From contig DAHWSH010000008.1 of the NCBI GenBank assembly GCA_027338645.1, positions 1-23,911 of the forward strand: a DNA stretch of 23,911 nucleotides, written 5' to 3'. The stretch comes from JAJZIH01 sp021785265 (GTDB lineage: Bacteria > Pseudomonadota > Gammaproteobacteria > JAKAQQ01). The translations under genes were made by a program, and so were the position numbers. The notes beneath the pieces were generated by a model. That model was not told the DNA's origin. It did no database searches and saw nothing but the letters and a program-made list of their open reading frames with translations. Positions 1-7,930 of the stretch are shown here, one piece after another. How positions within the stretch are numbered: position 1 is the stretch's first letter; each line of letters starts with the position of its first letter.

Positions 1-2
1 CG

Positions 3-140
3 GCCATCAAGGACTACGTCGCTACTCACAATGAAGACCCCAAGCCCTTCATCTGGACCGCCAAGGCCACGGACATCTTGCAAAAGGTCATCCGCGCCAA
101 TCAGCGGTTAAGTTCCAAACAGAAAGAAGCACTACACTAG
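3..140 (+). mobile_element. IS630-type transposase, C-terminal end (partial, cut by window edge)
   Basis: The last 46 codons of a plus-strand gene end at a TAG at 138-140. The peptide contains DPKPFIWTAKATDILQKV, which resembles the C-terminus of IS630/Tc1-mariner superfamily transposases (a 'DPKPF-W' segment just before the end). The catalytic DDE residues lie outside the window, so it is not possible to say whether the element is intact. The same 3' end recurs at 19810-19878 with few changes, which supports its being part of a repeated element. The family call comes from sequence recall, not a search. Confidence 0.75.
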
Positions 141-148
141 GACTGAGA

Positions 149-179
149 GCGAGGGGTACGGGAATCCCGTACCCCTCGC
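149..179. terminator. Perfect 15-bp inverted repeat between transposase and ligA
   Basis: The arm at 149-163 (GCGAGGGGTACGGGA) is exactly reverse-complementary to 165-179, with one base between them at 164. It lies 9 bp after the transposase stop and directly abuts the ligA stop at 180. Its place between converging genes suggests a bidirectional transcription terminator. Neither strand has a clear run of T after the stem, so it is not a classic intrinsic terminator. Confidence 0.55.
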
Positions 180-2234
180 CTATTGCAGGTGCGGACCGGA
201 GGTCTCCGGGGGGAATCCAATCCAGTCCCGGAATTCGGTCTCCGTCACGATCTCGGTTCCGAGACGCCGTGCGTCGTCGAGTTTGCTGCCGGGGTTCTCT
301 CCCACCACGAGGTAGCGGGTCTTCGCTGACACCTGGGAGGAGACGACTCCGCCGAGCGAGCGGATGGCGGATATGGCTTCTTCCCGCGTCATGGTCGTCA
401 AGCGACCGGTCAAGACAAGGGATGCACCTGCGAAGCGGGATCCGGAAGCGGGAAGCTGGGGCGCCGGAGATGACCAGGTGATGCCGGCTTCCCGCAATCT
501 CCCGATGACATCCCGGTTTCCTGGATCGTCGAAAAACGCGTGGATGTGATGACCGATGATCGGACCAATCCCGGAAATCGCACAGAGTTCGTCCAACCCC
601 GCCTCTTGGACCGCCTCGAGGCTGCCCAGGGCATGGGCCAAAAGCTCGGCCGTGGTCGCGCCCACCTCCCGGATCCCGAGCGCATAGAGGAACCGGGCAA
701 GCGTGGTGTTCCGGGAAGCCTGAATCGCCGCGATCAACTTTTCGGCCGAACGCTTCCCCATACGCTCGAGTCCAGCCAGCCGATCGACCTCCAGGGCAAA
801 AAGATCGGCCGGGTTCCGGACCCAGTCCGCCCGAACCAGCTGATCGATCCGTTTTTCACCCAACCCTTGGATATTGAGCGCTTCCCGGGAGGCAAAATGG
901 CGAATGGCCTCCTTTTTCTGGGCCGGACAGTGAAGCCCACCGCTACAGCGGATGAGGATCCCGCCCAGATCCCGTTCCACCGGGGATCCGCAGGCCGGGC
1001 AGTGAGTCGGTTCCGGAACGGGGAGGGCGCGGGATCCTGACTCGGCCATCACGGTCCGGACGATTTCAGGAATGACCTCTCCGGCCCGGCGCAGGATGAC
1101 CCGATCCCCCACTCGGACGTCCTTGCGGTGCATTTCGGAGACGTTGTGAAGGCTTGCGTGGGCGACTCGCGCCCCGCCCACAAAGACCGGGGTCACCTGG
1201 GCCACGGGGGTCAGGATCCCGGTCCGCCCGACCTGGAACTCGATCTGCTCGACCGTGGTTTCGGTCTCCTCGGACTCAAACTTGAGCGCCACCGCCCAGC
1301 GGGGAGCCCGGGCGACGCTCCCGGCCCGCTCCTGCCCCATGCGGTCATTCAGCTTGAAAACCACGCCATCGGCCTCGAAGGGCAATGCGTCGCGCCGCTC
1401 GTTCAGTTGCTCAAAATAACGCCAGCAGGCCTCCATCCCTTCGAGCCGACGGATTTCCGGGCTCACCGGAAAACCGGCCTCGCGCAGCCAGGCCAGGAGC
1501 GCATCCTGTCCGTCCGGCAGACCGGCTTCGGTCAACTGCCCGACCCCGTAGGCGGAAAAGGCCAGTGGCCGGCTGGCCGTGATGCGGGGATCCAGTTGTC
1601 GAAGGCTTCCGGCCGCCGCGTTGCGTGCATTGACAAAGCCGCGAATACCCTCTGCTTCGAGCTCCCGGTTGAGGGCGGCAAAGGCGCCCCGCGGAAGATA
1701 GGCCTCGCCTCGCACTTCCAACCGGTGCGGCCGACTCCCAGGCCTCAGCCTGAGCGGAATCGACCGGATGGTCCGCACATTGGCCGTGACCTCCTCGCCC
1801 ATCACGCCGTCGCCCCGGGTGGCCGCACGAACCAGCACCTGATCCTCGTACAAGAGGCTCAGTGCGAGCCCGTCAATCTTGGGCTCACCGACGTAAGTCA
1901 GGGCAAAGTCGGCGGGCAAGCCGAGCCGTTCGTGGAGCCGCCGGTCGAAATGACGGAGCCCGGCCTGGTCCACGACCTTGTCGAGGGAGAGCATCGGCTG
2001 GTCGTGCCGGACCGAGACGAGATCTGAGCGGGGGGCACCTCCCACGCGTCGGGTCGGTGAATCCGGTCGGTCCCACTGGGGGAACTCCCGCTCGAGTTCT
2101 TGGAGCTCCTGCCAGTGGCGGTCATACTCGGCATCCGTCCAGGTGGGCGCATCGAGCACGTAATAGCGGTAGTCGTGCTCCGCAATCTCGGCCCGGAGCG
2201 TTTCGATCCGCCGCCGTGCCATTTCAGGGGTCAT
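180..2234 (-). CDS. ligA: NAD+-dependent DNA ligase LigA
   Basis: LigA seals nicks in duplex DNA during replication and repair, using NAD+ as adenylate donor. The 684-residue length fits the family (about 670 residues). An N-terminal Ia domain (HDYRYYVLDAP) is followed by the adenylation domain with the KxDG motif EPKIDG. The lysine that becomes adenylylated is K119. Next come an OB fold (about 320-405), a four-cysteine zinc finger (C412, C415, C430, C436), helix-hairpin-helix repeats (about 450-585) and a C-terminal BRCT domain with its conserved Trp (RDWIG). The ATG at 2234 follows smc by 18 bp, so the two are probably co-transcribed. A second in-frame ATG is 4 codons downstream. Nothing appears to be missing. 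Confidence 0.97.
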   Translation of the reverse strand: MTPEMARRRIETLRAEIAEHDYRYYVLDAPTWTDAEYDRHWQELQELEREFPQWDRPDSPTRRVGGAPRSDLVSVRHDQPMLSLDKVVDQAGLRHFDRRLHERLGLPADFALTYVGEPKIDGLALSLLYEDQVLVRAATRGDGVMGEEVTANVRTIRSIPLRLRPGSRPHRLEVRGEAYLPRGAFAALNRELEAEGIRGFVNARNAAAGSLRQLDPRITASRPLAFSAYGVGQLTEAGLPDGQDALLAWLREAGFPVSPEIRRLEGMEACWRYFEQLNERRDALPFEADGVVFKLNDRMGQERAGSVARAPRWAVALKFESEETETTVEQIEFQVGRTGILTPVAQVTPVFVGGARVAHASLHNVSEMHRKDVRVGDRVILRRAGEVIPEIVRTVMAESGSRALPVPEPTHCPACGSPVERDLGGILIRCSGGLHCPAQKKEAIRHFASREALNIQGLGEKRIDQLVRADWVRNPADLFALEVDRLAGLERMGKRSAEKLIAAIQASRNTTLARFLYALGIREVGATTAELLAHALGSLEAVQEAGLDELCAISGIGPIIGHHIHAFFDDPGNRDVIGRLREAGITWSSPAPQLPASGSRFAGASLVLTGRLTTMTREEAISAIRSLGGVVSSQVSAKTRYLVVGENPGSKLDDARRLGTEIVTETEFRDWIGFPPETSGPHLQ

Positions 2235-2252
2235 CTCGCCCGCCCGGTCCCG

Positions 2253-5200
2253 TCAGGTCTGCTCAGCCATCCGGACGGCTTCATCGAGGTCGACTGAGAC
2301 AATGCGCGAGACGCCCGGTTCCTGCATGGTGACCCCGACCAGAGCATCGGCCGTCTCCAAAGACAGCTTGTTGTGGCTGATCAGGATGATCTGGAGGTGT
2401 AGGGAGAGCTCTCGCACGAGCGAGGCGAAGCGAAGAATGCTCGATTCGTCCATGGGGGCATCCACCTCGTCCAGCATGCAGAACGGGGCCGGATTGAGCT
2501 GGAAGATCGCGAAAATGACCGCAATGGCGGTGAGCGCCTTTTCTCCACCGGACAGCTGGCTGATCGAGACCGGCCGCTTGCCCGGTGGCCATGCAAACAG
2601 CTCGACGCCGGCCGTCTCCTCGCTGTCTCCGACGCGTCGGAGTTCCGCCTGTCCCCCTCCAAAAAGACGCGGAAAGAGTTGCCGGAGCCCTCCGTTGACT
2701 TCCCGGAAGGTGGCATCGAAGCGGGTTCGGCTTTCCAGGTCGATTTTCTGGATCGCCTCCTGGAGCAGGTTCAATCCTCCCGTGATGTCCCGGACCTGCG
2801 CATCCAAGGCTTCCTGTTGTACCCGCTCGTTCTCGTAATCCTCGGGCGCGCGGAGGTTGACTTCGCCCAGGCGTTCGATTTTCCGCTCCAGGCTCGCGAT
2901 CTCTTCCTCGATCGCCGCAGCGGTGTCGGTTTCGGAGACGAGGAGACTCCAGTCACACTGGCTGCGCTCGGCCCGGATTTCGAGTTCTGCGAGGCGGCTC
3001 TTCCAGTCCTGAGCCTCGAGCCGGCACTGTTCGAGCACTTCGCGGACGGCTTCATAGTCTCGGGTCGTCTCGATGCGCCTCTGCTCGAGCGCCGCTTTCG
3101 CCTGTTCCGCGGCCTCCCGGGTCGCTCGCACCGACTCGAGTCGCCTTTGGGCCGCCTGGAGTTCCGCCACCCAGCGTTCGGGCCGATCCTCCACTGCGCC
3201 GTCCGCCGCGACTGCCGCCTGTTGCGCATCGAGGGCACGAAGCTTTTCCAGCAGCTCGGAAAGCCCCGCCGCCGTCTCCGTCATCCGACTCCGGACCGCC
3301 TCGACTTCGACGACCAGCCGCTCGACGGCCACTTCGAGTTCGTGCTCGTGCTCGGATCGAATCCGAGCCTCGTGGGCCCGCTCATCGCACGCGATCCGTA
3401 CGGCCTCCCGCTCGCTAGCCCATCGCTCGGCCGAGGCGGAAAGCTCGGCCACCCGATCCTCGGCCTCGGCAGACGCCCTGGTGGTCTCCGCCAGACGCAG
3501 CGCCAGTTCGGCCAGGCGTTCCGTGAGCTCCGCTCGCAATTTCAGGGCGGTCTCGCGTTGCCGATCGCCTTCCGCGAGCTCGAGGTCAAGTTGGATCAGC
3601 CGGGTCCGGATCTCCATCAGCCCCCCCGCCTGCTCGGCCATCCGGGCCTCGAGATCGGTAACGCGCCGGGTGAGTTCCGCCACGTGCACCTCGCTGTCCC
3701 GGAGGCGATCGCTCCGCTCTCCCCGCCCGGACTCGAGTTCGCCGAGCCGCCCTTCGAGCGAACGGATCTCCCGGTCATAGGCAAAAACGGATCCCAATCC
3801 CCGGTCTCCGCGGTGGATCGCCATCCAGTGGCGTCCCACCATGACCCCCTGAGGGGTGACCCAGTATTCCGAGCCGCTGAGTTCATGCCGACGGGAGAGT
3901 GCCTCTCCGATCGAAGACACCTGCCGCATGCCGGACATGAAAGTCGTCACCTCGAGGTGAGGACTCTTCAGTGGACCCAAACTCGCCCCCCCTTCCCGCC
4001 TCGGCGAGTCGGCGGCCTGCCCGGGTTCGATCAGCATGAGTGAACTGGCCGTCAGATCCGCAAAGGACGCAGCAAAGACGTCGAGCGTATCGACACAAAC
4101 GGCCTTGAGCCGCTCTCCCAGAACCGCCTGAACCACCGCTTCAAATCCGGGCTCAACCTCGATCCGCTCGACGAGCCGCGGTCGGTTGGTGAGTCCCTCC
4201 CGGTCGAGCCATCCTTGGACCTCGTCCCCCTCGAAGGCCAAGGCGGCCTCGCGCAGCTGCTCCTGGGCCTGGATGCGGCTTTTGGCCTGCTCGATGGCCC
4301 GCTCGATCTCGCGGAGGGCCTCTTCGCATTCGCGGACCTGGCTCCGACCCGTTTCCAGTTTCTGCCTGAGGTCGGTGAGTTCCGTCTCCCGTGCCGCCTT
4401 TTCGCGGAGCCCGGCCTCATGGTCGGCCTCCACCTGATCCCGCCTCCGACGCACAGAATCGCTGGCGTCGTCCTCGAGACGGCCTTCCCATTCCCTGAGT
4501 TGGTTTTCGAGCTCGCTTTTCTGCTCGCGAAGATGTTCGGCGTTAACCTGGCCCACTTCCGCGTCCCGTCGGGCCTGTGCCAGATCTTCCTGGAGCAGGG
4601 TGAAGCGCTCGTCCAATGCCCGCCGTTCCGCCTCCTTGGACTGGGACTGGTCCCGAGCCTGCGCTGTCGTCTGCCGGGCCGAGGTCAGGGTTTCCCGGCT
4701 CTCCCGGAGCTTCATCTCAAGCCGCTCCAAGTTGGCCTGCTCACCGACGAGACGTTCCCGGAGTCGTTCCTGCTCGGTCACGAGCCGCTCGTGCTCCTGG
4801 ATCCCATGCTGACGTTGCAGTTCGCGGGTTTTTTCTCGGGTTTCAATTTCGTGGATCTTCTGTTCCAGGCGGCGGCATTGGGCCTGGGCCTCCTCGTACC
4901 CGGCCATCATTTGGCGCTCACGTTCGCTCTCGGCAATGCGCTGCCGTTCGATGCCGGCCTGGATGGCTTTCACGCCTTCGAGCCGGCCTTCCGCCTCGCG
5001 GACACGCCCCTGTGCACTTTCGAGGCTGACCGAAAACTCCCGCTTCTGCAGGATGAACAGTCGACTCGTCAGGGTGCGACGGGTTTCCCGAAGGGTCCGG
5101 AAACGTTCGGCCTGGCGGGCCTGATGAGCCAGCTGGCCGAGCCGTTTCGCATGCTGCTCCCGGATCTCGCGGACGGACTCCAAGGTCTCGGTCGTCTGCT

Positions 5201-5753
5201 CGATCTTGGCCAGGGTTTCCCGGCGGCGTTCCTTGTATTTGGAAACTCCGGCCGCCTCCTCGAGAAAGTTCCGCCATTCCTCCGGATGGAGGTCGATCAA
5301 GCGCGAGATCGTACCCTGCTCGATGATGGCATAGCTCCGCGGTCCGAGACCGGTGCCGAGAAAAAGGTCGGTGATGTTGCGGCGCAGGCACAGGGAGCCA
5401 TTCAGGTAGTACTGGGAAATCCCGTCCCGGCCGACCTCGCGACGGACCGAGATCTCGTTGAAGGCGGCATACTCGCCCCCCAGACGCCCGTCGCTGTTGT
5501 CGAAAACGAGTTCGACCGAGGCCTGTCCAGACCGTTCACGGGTATGGGAACCATTGAAGATCACGTCCGGCATCGTGTCGCCCCGGAGGTTCTTGGCCGA
5601 ACTCTCGCCCAAGACCCAGCGAACCGCATCGATGAGATTGGATTTGCCGGCCCCGTTGGGTCCGGTGACGGCCACGACGGGTTTCGGAAACTCGAGACTG
5701 GCGGGATCGGCGAAGGACTTGAATCCGCTCAGTCTGATTTTTTGTAGCCGCAT
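2253..5753 (-). CDS. smc: Chromosome segregation protein SMC
   Basis: SMC is the ATPase core of the bacterial condensin that compacts and separates chromosomes. At 1166 residues it has normal length. The N-terminal head starts MRLQKIRLSGFKSFADP and carries Walker A GPNGAGKSN at 31-39. A long coiled coil runs from about 165 to 500 and from about 660 to 1000, separated by a hinge at about 505-650. The C-terminal head carries the ABC signature LSGGEKALTAIAV from 1067 and Walker B with the catalytic pair in FCMLDEVDAPMD at 1091-1102. A GAGG Shine-Dalgarno lies just before the ATG. It is the first gene of an smc-ligA pair. No scpA, scpB or zipA is adjacent. Confidence 0.97.
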   Translation of the reverse strand: MRLQKIRLSGFKSFADPASLEFPKPVVAVTGPNGAGKSNLIDAVRWVLGESSAKNLRGDTMPDVIFNGSHTRERSGQASVELVFDNSDGRLGGEYAAFNEISVRREVGRDGISQYYLNGSLCLRRNITDLFLGTGLGPRSYAIIEQGTISRLIDLHPEEWRNFLEEAAGVSKYKERRRETLAKIEQTTETLESVREIREQHAKRLGQLAHQARQAERFRTLRETRRTLTSRLFILQKREFSVSLESAQGRVREAEGRLEGVKAIQAGIERQRIAESERERQMMAGYEEAQAQCRRLEQKIHEIETREKTRELQRQHGIQEHERLVTEQERLRERLVGEQANLERLEMKLRESRETLTSARQTTAQARDQSQSKEAERRALDERFTLLQEDLAQARRDAEVGQVNAEHLREQKSELENQLREWEGRLEDDASDSVRRRRDQVEADHEAGLREKAARETELTDLRQKLETGRSQVRECEEALREIERAIEQAKSRIQAQEQLREAALAFEGDEVQGWLDREGLTNRPRLVERIEVEPGFEAVVQAVLGERLKAVCVDTLDVFAASFADLTASSLMLIEPGQAADSPRREGGASLGPLKSPHLEVTTFMSGMRQVSSIGEALSRRHELSGSEYWVTPQGVMVGRHWMAIHRGDRGLGSVFAYDREIRSLEGRLGELESGRGERSDRLRDSEVHVAELTRRVTDLEARMAEQAGGLMEIRTRLIQLDLELAEGDRQRETALKLRAELTERLAELALRLAETTRASAEAEDRVAELSASAERWASEREAVRIACDERAHEARIRSEHEHELEVAVERLVVEVEAVRSRMTETAAGLSELLEKLRALDAQQAAVAADGAVEDRPERWVAELQAAQRRLESVRATREAAEQAKAALEQRRIETTRDYEAVREVLEQCRLEAQDWKSRLAELEIRAERSQCDWSLLVSETDTAAAIEEEIASLERKIERLGEVNLRAPEDYENERVQQEALDAQVRDITGGLNLLQEAIQKIDLESRTRFDATFREVNGGLRQLFPRLFGGGQAELRRVGDSEETAGVELFAWPPGKRPVSISQLSGGEKALTAIAVIFAIFQLNPAPFCMLDEVDAPMDESSILRFASLVRELSLHLQIILISHNKLSLETADALVGVTMQEPGVSRIVSVDLDEAVRMAEQT

Positions 5754-5831
5754 GCCGCCTCGGTCCCGTATCGGGCAACGCCGTGAAAGTGTAAATTATT
5801 CATTCCGAACTTTTCCCATCCGGTCGGATCC
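5754..5831. promoter_or_regulatory. Divergent smc / queF intergenic region
   Basis: This is a 78-bp spacer between the divergent starts of smc and queF, with an AT-rich core around 5786-5805. Promoters for both genes are expected here by position. A TAAATT at 5792-5797 could serve as a plus-strand -10, but no convincing -35 pairs with it. No strong palindrome is visible. Confidence 0.35.
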
Positions 5832-6239
5832 ATGACCCCGAACCCCAACCGCCGACTGTCGACCTTCCCCAACCCGGAGCCCGGCCGTGACTACCTCATC
5901 CGGATGGAAATCCCGGAGTTTACCTGCCTCTGCCCACTCACCGGTCAACCGGACTTTGCCGTGCTTCACCTCGCCTACGTCCCGGATCAGCTCTGTCTCG
6001 AACTCAAGGCGCTCAAGCTCTACGTCTGGTCCTACCGGGACGAAGGGGCGTTTCATGAGGCGGTAACCAATCGCATTTTAAACGACCTCGTTGCCGCCTG
6101 CCAGCCGCGCTATCTCCGGATCGAGGCCCGTTTCCACATCCGTGGGGGAATTCGGACGGCGGTCGTGGCCGAACACCGGAAGGCGGGCTGGGCCGGCCAG
6201 CCCCTGGACCTCGAGCCCGTACGGGATTCCTGGATCTGA
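5832..6239 (+). CDS. queF: NADPH-dependent preQ0 reductase QueF (short type)
   Basis: QueF reduces the nitrile of 7-cyano-7-deazaguanine (preQ0) to preQ1 in queuosine biosynthesis. The 135-residue protein is the unimodular type, shorter than the about 280-residue two-domain E. coli form. The catalytic segment FTCLCPLTGQPDFA contains the nucleophile C34, which forms the thioimide, and the proton donor D41. The QueF signature LELKALKLYVWSYRDEGAFHE supplies E57 and the substrate-binding pair H75-E76. RGGI near residue 104 is also conserved. The ATG at 5832 has only a weak upstream GGA. It diverges from smc and precedes dksA, which has its own promoter. No other queuosine genes are nearby. Confidence 0.95.
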   Translation: MTPNPNRRLSTFPNPEPGRDYLIRMEIPEFTCLCPLTGQPDFAVLHLAYVPDQLCLELKALKLYVWSYRDEGAFHEAVTNRILNDLVAACQPRYLRIEARFHIRGGIRTAVVAEHRKAGWAGQPLDLEPVRDSWI

Positions 6240-6285
6240 GCGTAGGGAAAGCCGCTCCCCGGGGTATCTCGGAGCTGGCCGAGGC

Positions 6286-6294
6286 TGCTATAAT
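6286..6294 (+). promoter_or_regulatory. Extended -10 promoter for dksA
   Basis: TGCTATAAT at 6286-6294 is a perfect extended -10 (TGnTATAAT). The -35 region is poor, which is typical of extended -10 promoters. Transcription would start near 6301, giving a leader of about 44 nt before the ATG at 6345. This argues against a TTG start at 6294. Confidence 0.65.
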
Positions 6295-6344
6295 TGTCCA
6301 TTACCCGTGAACTCACCGGATCCCCAGGCCAACCAGGCATACCG

Positions 6345-6914
6345 ATGTCCACCACCAAAAAAACCCCGCGCCCCGCTCCCGCCGGAAACGGATCGGGAAC
6401 CCGCAAGGTGCGCTCCCCGAAAACCCTGAAAAAGGGCAAGGGCCTCTCGCAGTCGGCCGCCCGGCCCCTCAAGGATCAGGCCGACCGCTCGTTTTTGAGC
6501 ACGCTCGGGGAGGGCATCGCGCCCTACCCGCTCCGGGAGGGCGAGAGCTACATGAACTCCGCCCAAAAGAACCATTTCCAGCGGATTCTCACGATCTGGA
6601 AGCAGGATCTCATGGAAGAAGTCGACCGGACCGTCCACCACATGCAGGACGAGGCCATGAATTTCCCGGATCCCAACGACCGGGCTACCCAGGAGTCGGA
6701 GTTCAGCCTCGAGCTCCGGACCCGTGACCGGGAACGCAAGCTCATCCGGAAAATCGACGAAGCGCTGCTCAGACTCGAAACCGACGAGTACGGGTATTGC
6801 GAACGCTGCGGGATCGAGATCGGGATCCGCCGTCTCGAGGCCCGTCCGATCGCCACCCAGTGCATCGACTGCAAGACCATCGAAGAAATCCGGGAAAAAC
6901 AGCTGAGCGGCTGA
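6345..6914 (+). CDS. dksA: RNA polymerase-binding transcription factor DksA
   Basis: DksA enters the RNA polymerase secondary channel and, with ppGpp, tunes rRNA and amino-acid promoters. The protein has 189 residues. The coiled-coil tip keeps both key aspartates in FPDPNDRATQESEFSLELR. The C-terminal zinc finger is CERC...CIDC, followed by the conserved EIREKQLSG end. The core aligns closely with E. coli DksA (151 residues), but there is a lysine-, proline- and arginine-rich N-terminal extension of about 40 residues. The ATG at 6345 was chosen over an in-frame TTG at 6294 because that TTG overlaps the -10 element. The yheT-type gene follows 25 bp downstream and is probably co-transcribed. 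Confidence 0.95.
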   Translation: MSTTKKTPRPAPAGNGSGTRKVRSPKTLKKGKGLSQSAARPLKDQADRSFLSTLGEGIAPYPLREGESYMNSAQKNHFQRILTIWKQDLMEEVDRTVHHMQDEAMNFPDPNDRATQESEFSLELRTRDRERKLIRKIDEALLRLETDEYGYCERCGIEIGIRRLEARPIATQCIDCKTIEEIREKQLSG

Positions 6915-6939
6915 ACCGGCGCGGACTCCGATCGTCGGC

Positions 6940-7926
6940 ATGATCCGGGAAAGTGCTTTCCGTCCGGCCTGGTGGTTGCCGAATGGCCACGGGCAGACCC
7001 TGTATGCCGCCTACGGCCGGTACGTTCCCGCTTCGCCGGTCCGGATGGAGACCTTCGAATGGCCGGATGGAGACCGGACACGGGGGTTCTGGTCGGGGAT
7101 TCGCCGCCGGGAAGACCGGGGCACAACCGTGGTCTTGCTCCCCGGACTGGAAGGCGGAATCCGCTCACCCTACATCCGGGGACTCCTTCGTCGGCTCGCG
7201 AACGACGGCCATCAAGTCCTGGTTTTGCCTTTCCGGGGAAGCGTCTCCAACCCGGCTTCAGGACCACTCCCCTATCACGCTGGCTGGACCCATGATCTCG
7301 AGCGGGTCGTCGGACACCTCCTCGCGCACCAACCGGAGCGGAGCCTGGCCCTGGTCGGGTTTTCCCTGGGCGGCAACATGATGCTGCGTTGGCTCGCCAC
7401 CGATCCCCGGGCGGATTGCATCCAGCAGGCCATCGGCGTGAGCATCCCTTTCGATTTGTCGTGCACGGCGCACCAGCTCCGCCACGGGAGCGGCCGGCTT
7501 TATGAGCGCTACCTGGTCGCCGGACTCCGGCGGAGTGCCCGCCGGCATCTCCGGGTCCATGGCCACCCGGTCCTGGATGTCCGGGGACTCGGCCGGCTCA
7601 AGACCTTTCTCGAGTTCGACGAACATTTCGTGGCCCCTCTGCACGGCTTCCGCGATGCCCTGGATTACTACCGGAAAACGAGCGCCCGCCCCCTGTTATC
7701 CCGGATCGAGACCCCGACTTTGATCCTCCAGGCCATGGACGATCCCCTGATCCCACCCGCCTGTCTCCCCCATGAATCGGAATGGGGGCCTGCCACCGTT
7801 TTGGAATGGAGCGCGCACGGCGGTCACGTCGGCTTCATCAAGGGACGCTGTCCCCTGTGGGGCGAATCCTGGCTGGAGGGGCGGATTGGCCAGGCGCTTT
7901 CCGGGTTTACGGCCCGGAGCACCTGA
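6940..7926 (+). CDS. YheT-type alpha/beta hydrolase
   Basis: This 328-residue protein belongs to the YheT/EMB8-like alpha/beta hydrolases. Their physiological substrate is poorly defined, and an esterase-type activity is assumed. It opens with the typical FRPAWWLPNGHGQTL. The nucleophile elbow GFSLGGN places the catalytic Ser at about 142. An acidic residue in MDDPLIPP (D267 or D268) and H296 in HGGHVGF complete the triad. RSPYIRGLLRRL and the PFRG segment near residue 100 are also family-typical. There is no signal peptide, so it is probably cytoplasmic. The weak ribosome-binding site and short spacing suggest it is translated from the dksA transcript. Its stop lies 4 bp from the converging pnp stop. 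Confidence 0.88.
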   Translation: MIRESAFRPAWWLPNGHGQTLYAAYGRYVPASPVRMETFEWPDGDRTRGFWSGIRRREDRGTTVVLLPGLEGGIRSPYIRGLLRRLANDGHQVLVLPFRGSVSNPASGPLPYHAGWTHDLERVVGHLLAHQPERSLALVGFSLGGNMMLRWLATDPRADCIQQAIGVSIPFDLSCTAHQLRHGSGRLYERYLVAGLRRSARRHLRVHGHPVLDVRGLGRLKTFLEFDEHFVAPLHGFRDALDYYRKTSARPLLSRIETPTLILQAMDDPLIPPACLPHESEWGPATVLEWSAHGGHVGFIKGRCPLWGESWLEGRIGQALSGFTARST

Positions 7927-7930
7927 CCGC

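Noticed and set aside
4215..5747. 510-codon plus-strand frame, with similar long frames at 2679-4043, 11961-13565 and 16542-18119
   Set aside because: These are antisense shadows of smc, infB and nadB with low-complexity, unconserved peptides.
6294..6344. TTG start for dksA at 6294, adding 17 residues
   Set aside because: The TTG overlaps the TATAAT -10 box, so it would lie upstream of the transcript start. The ATG at 6345 is preferred.
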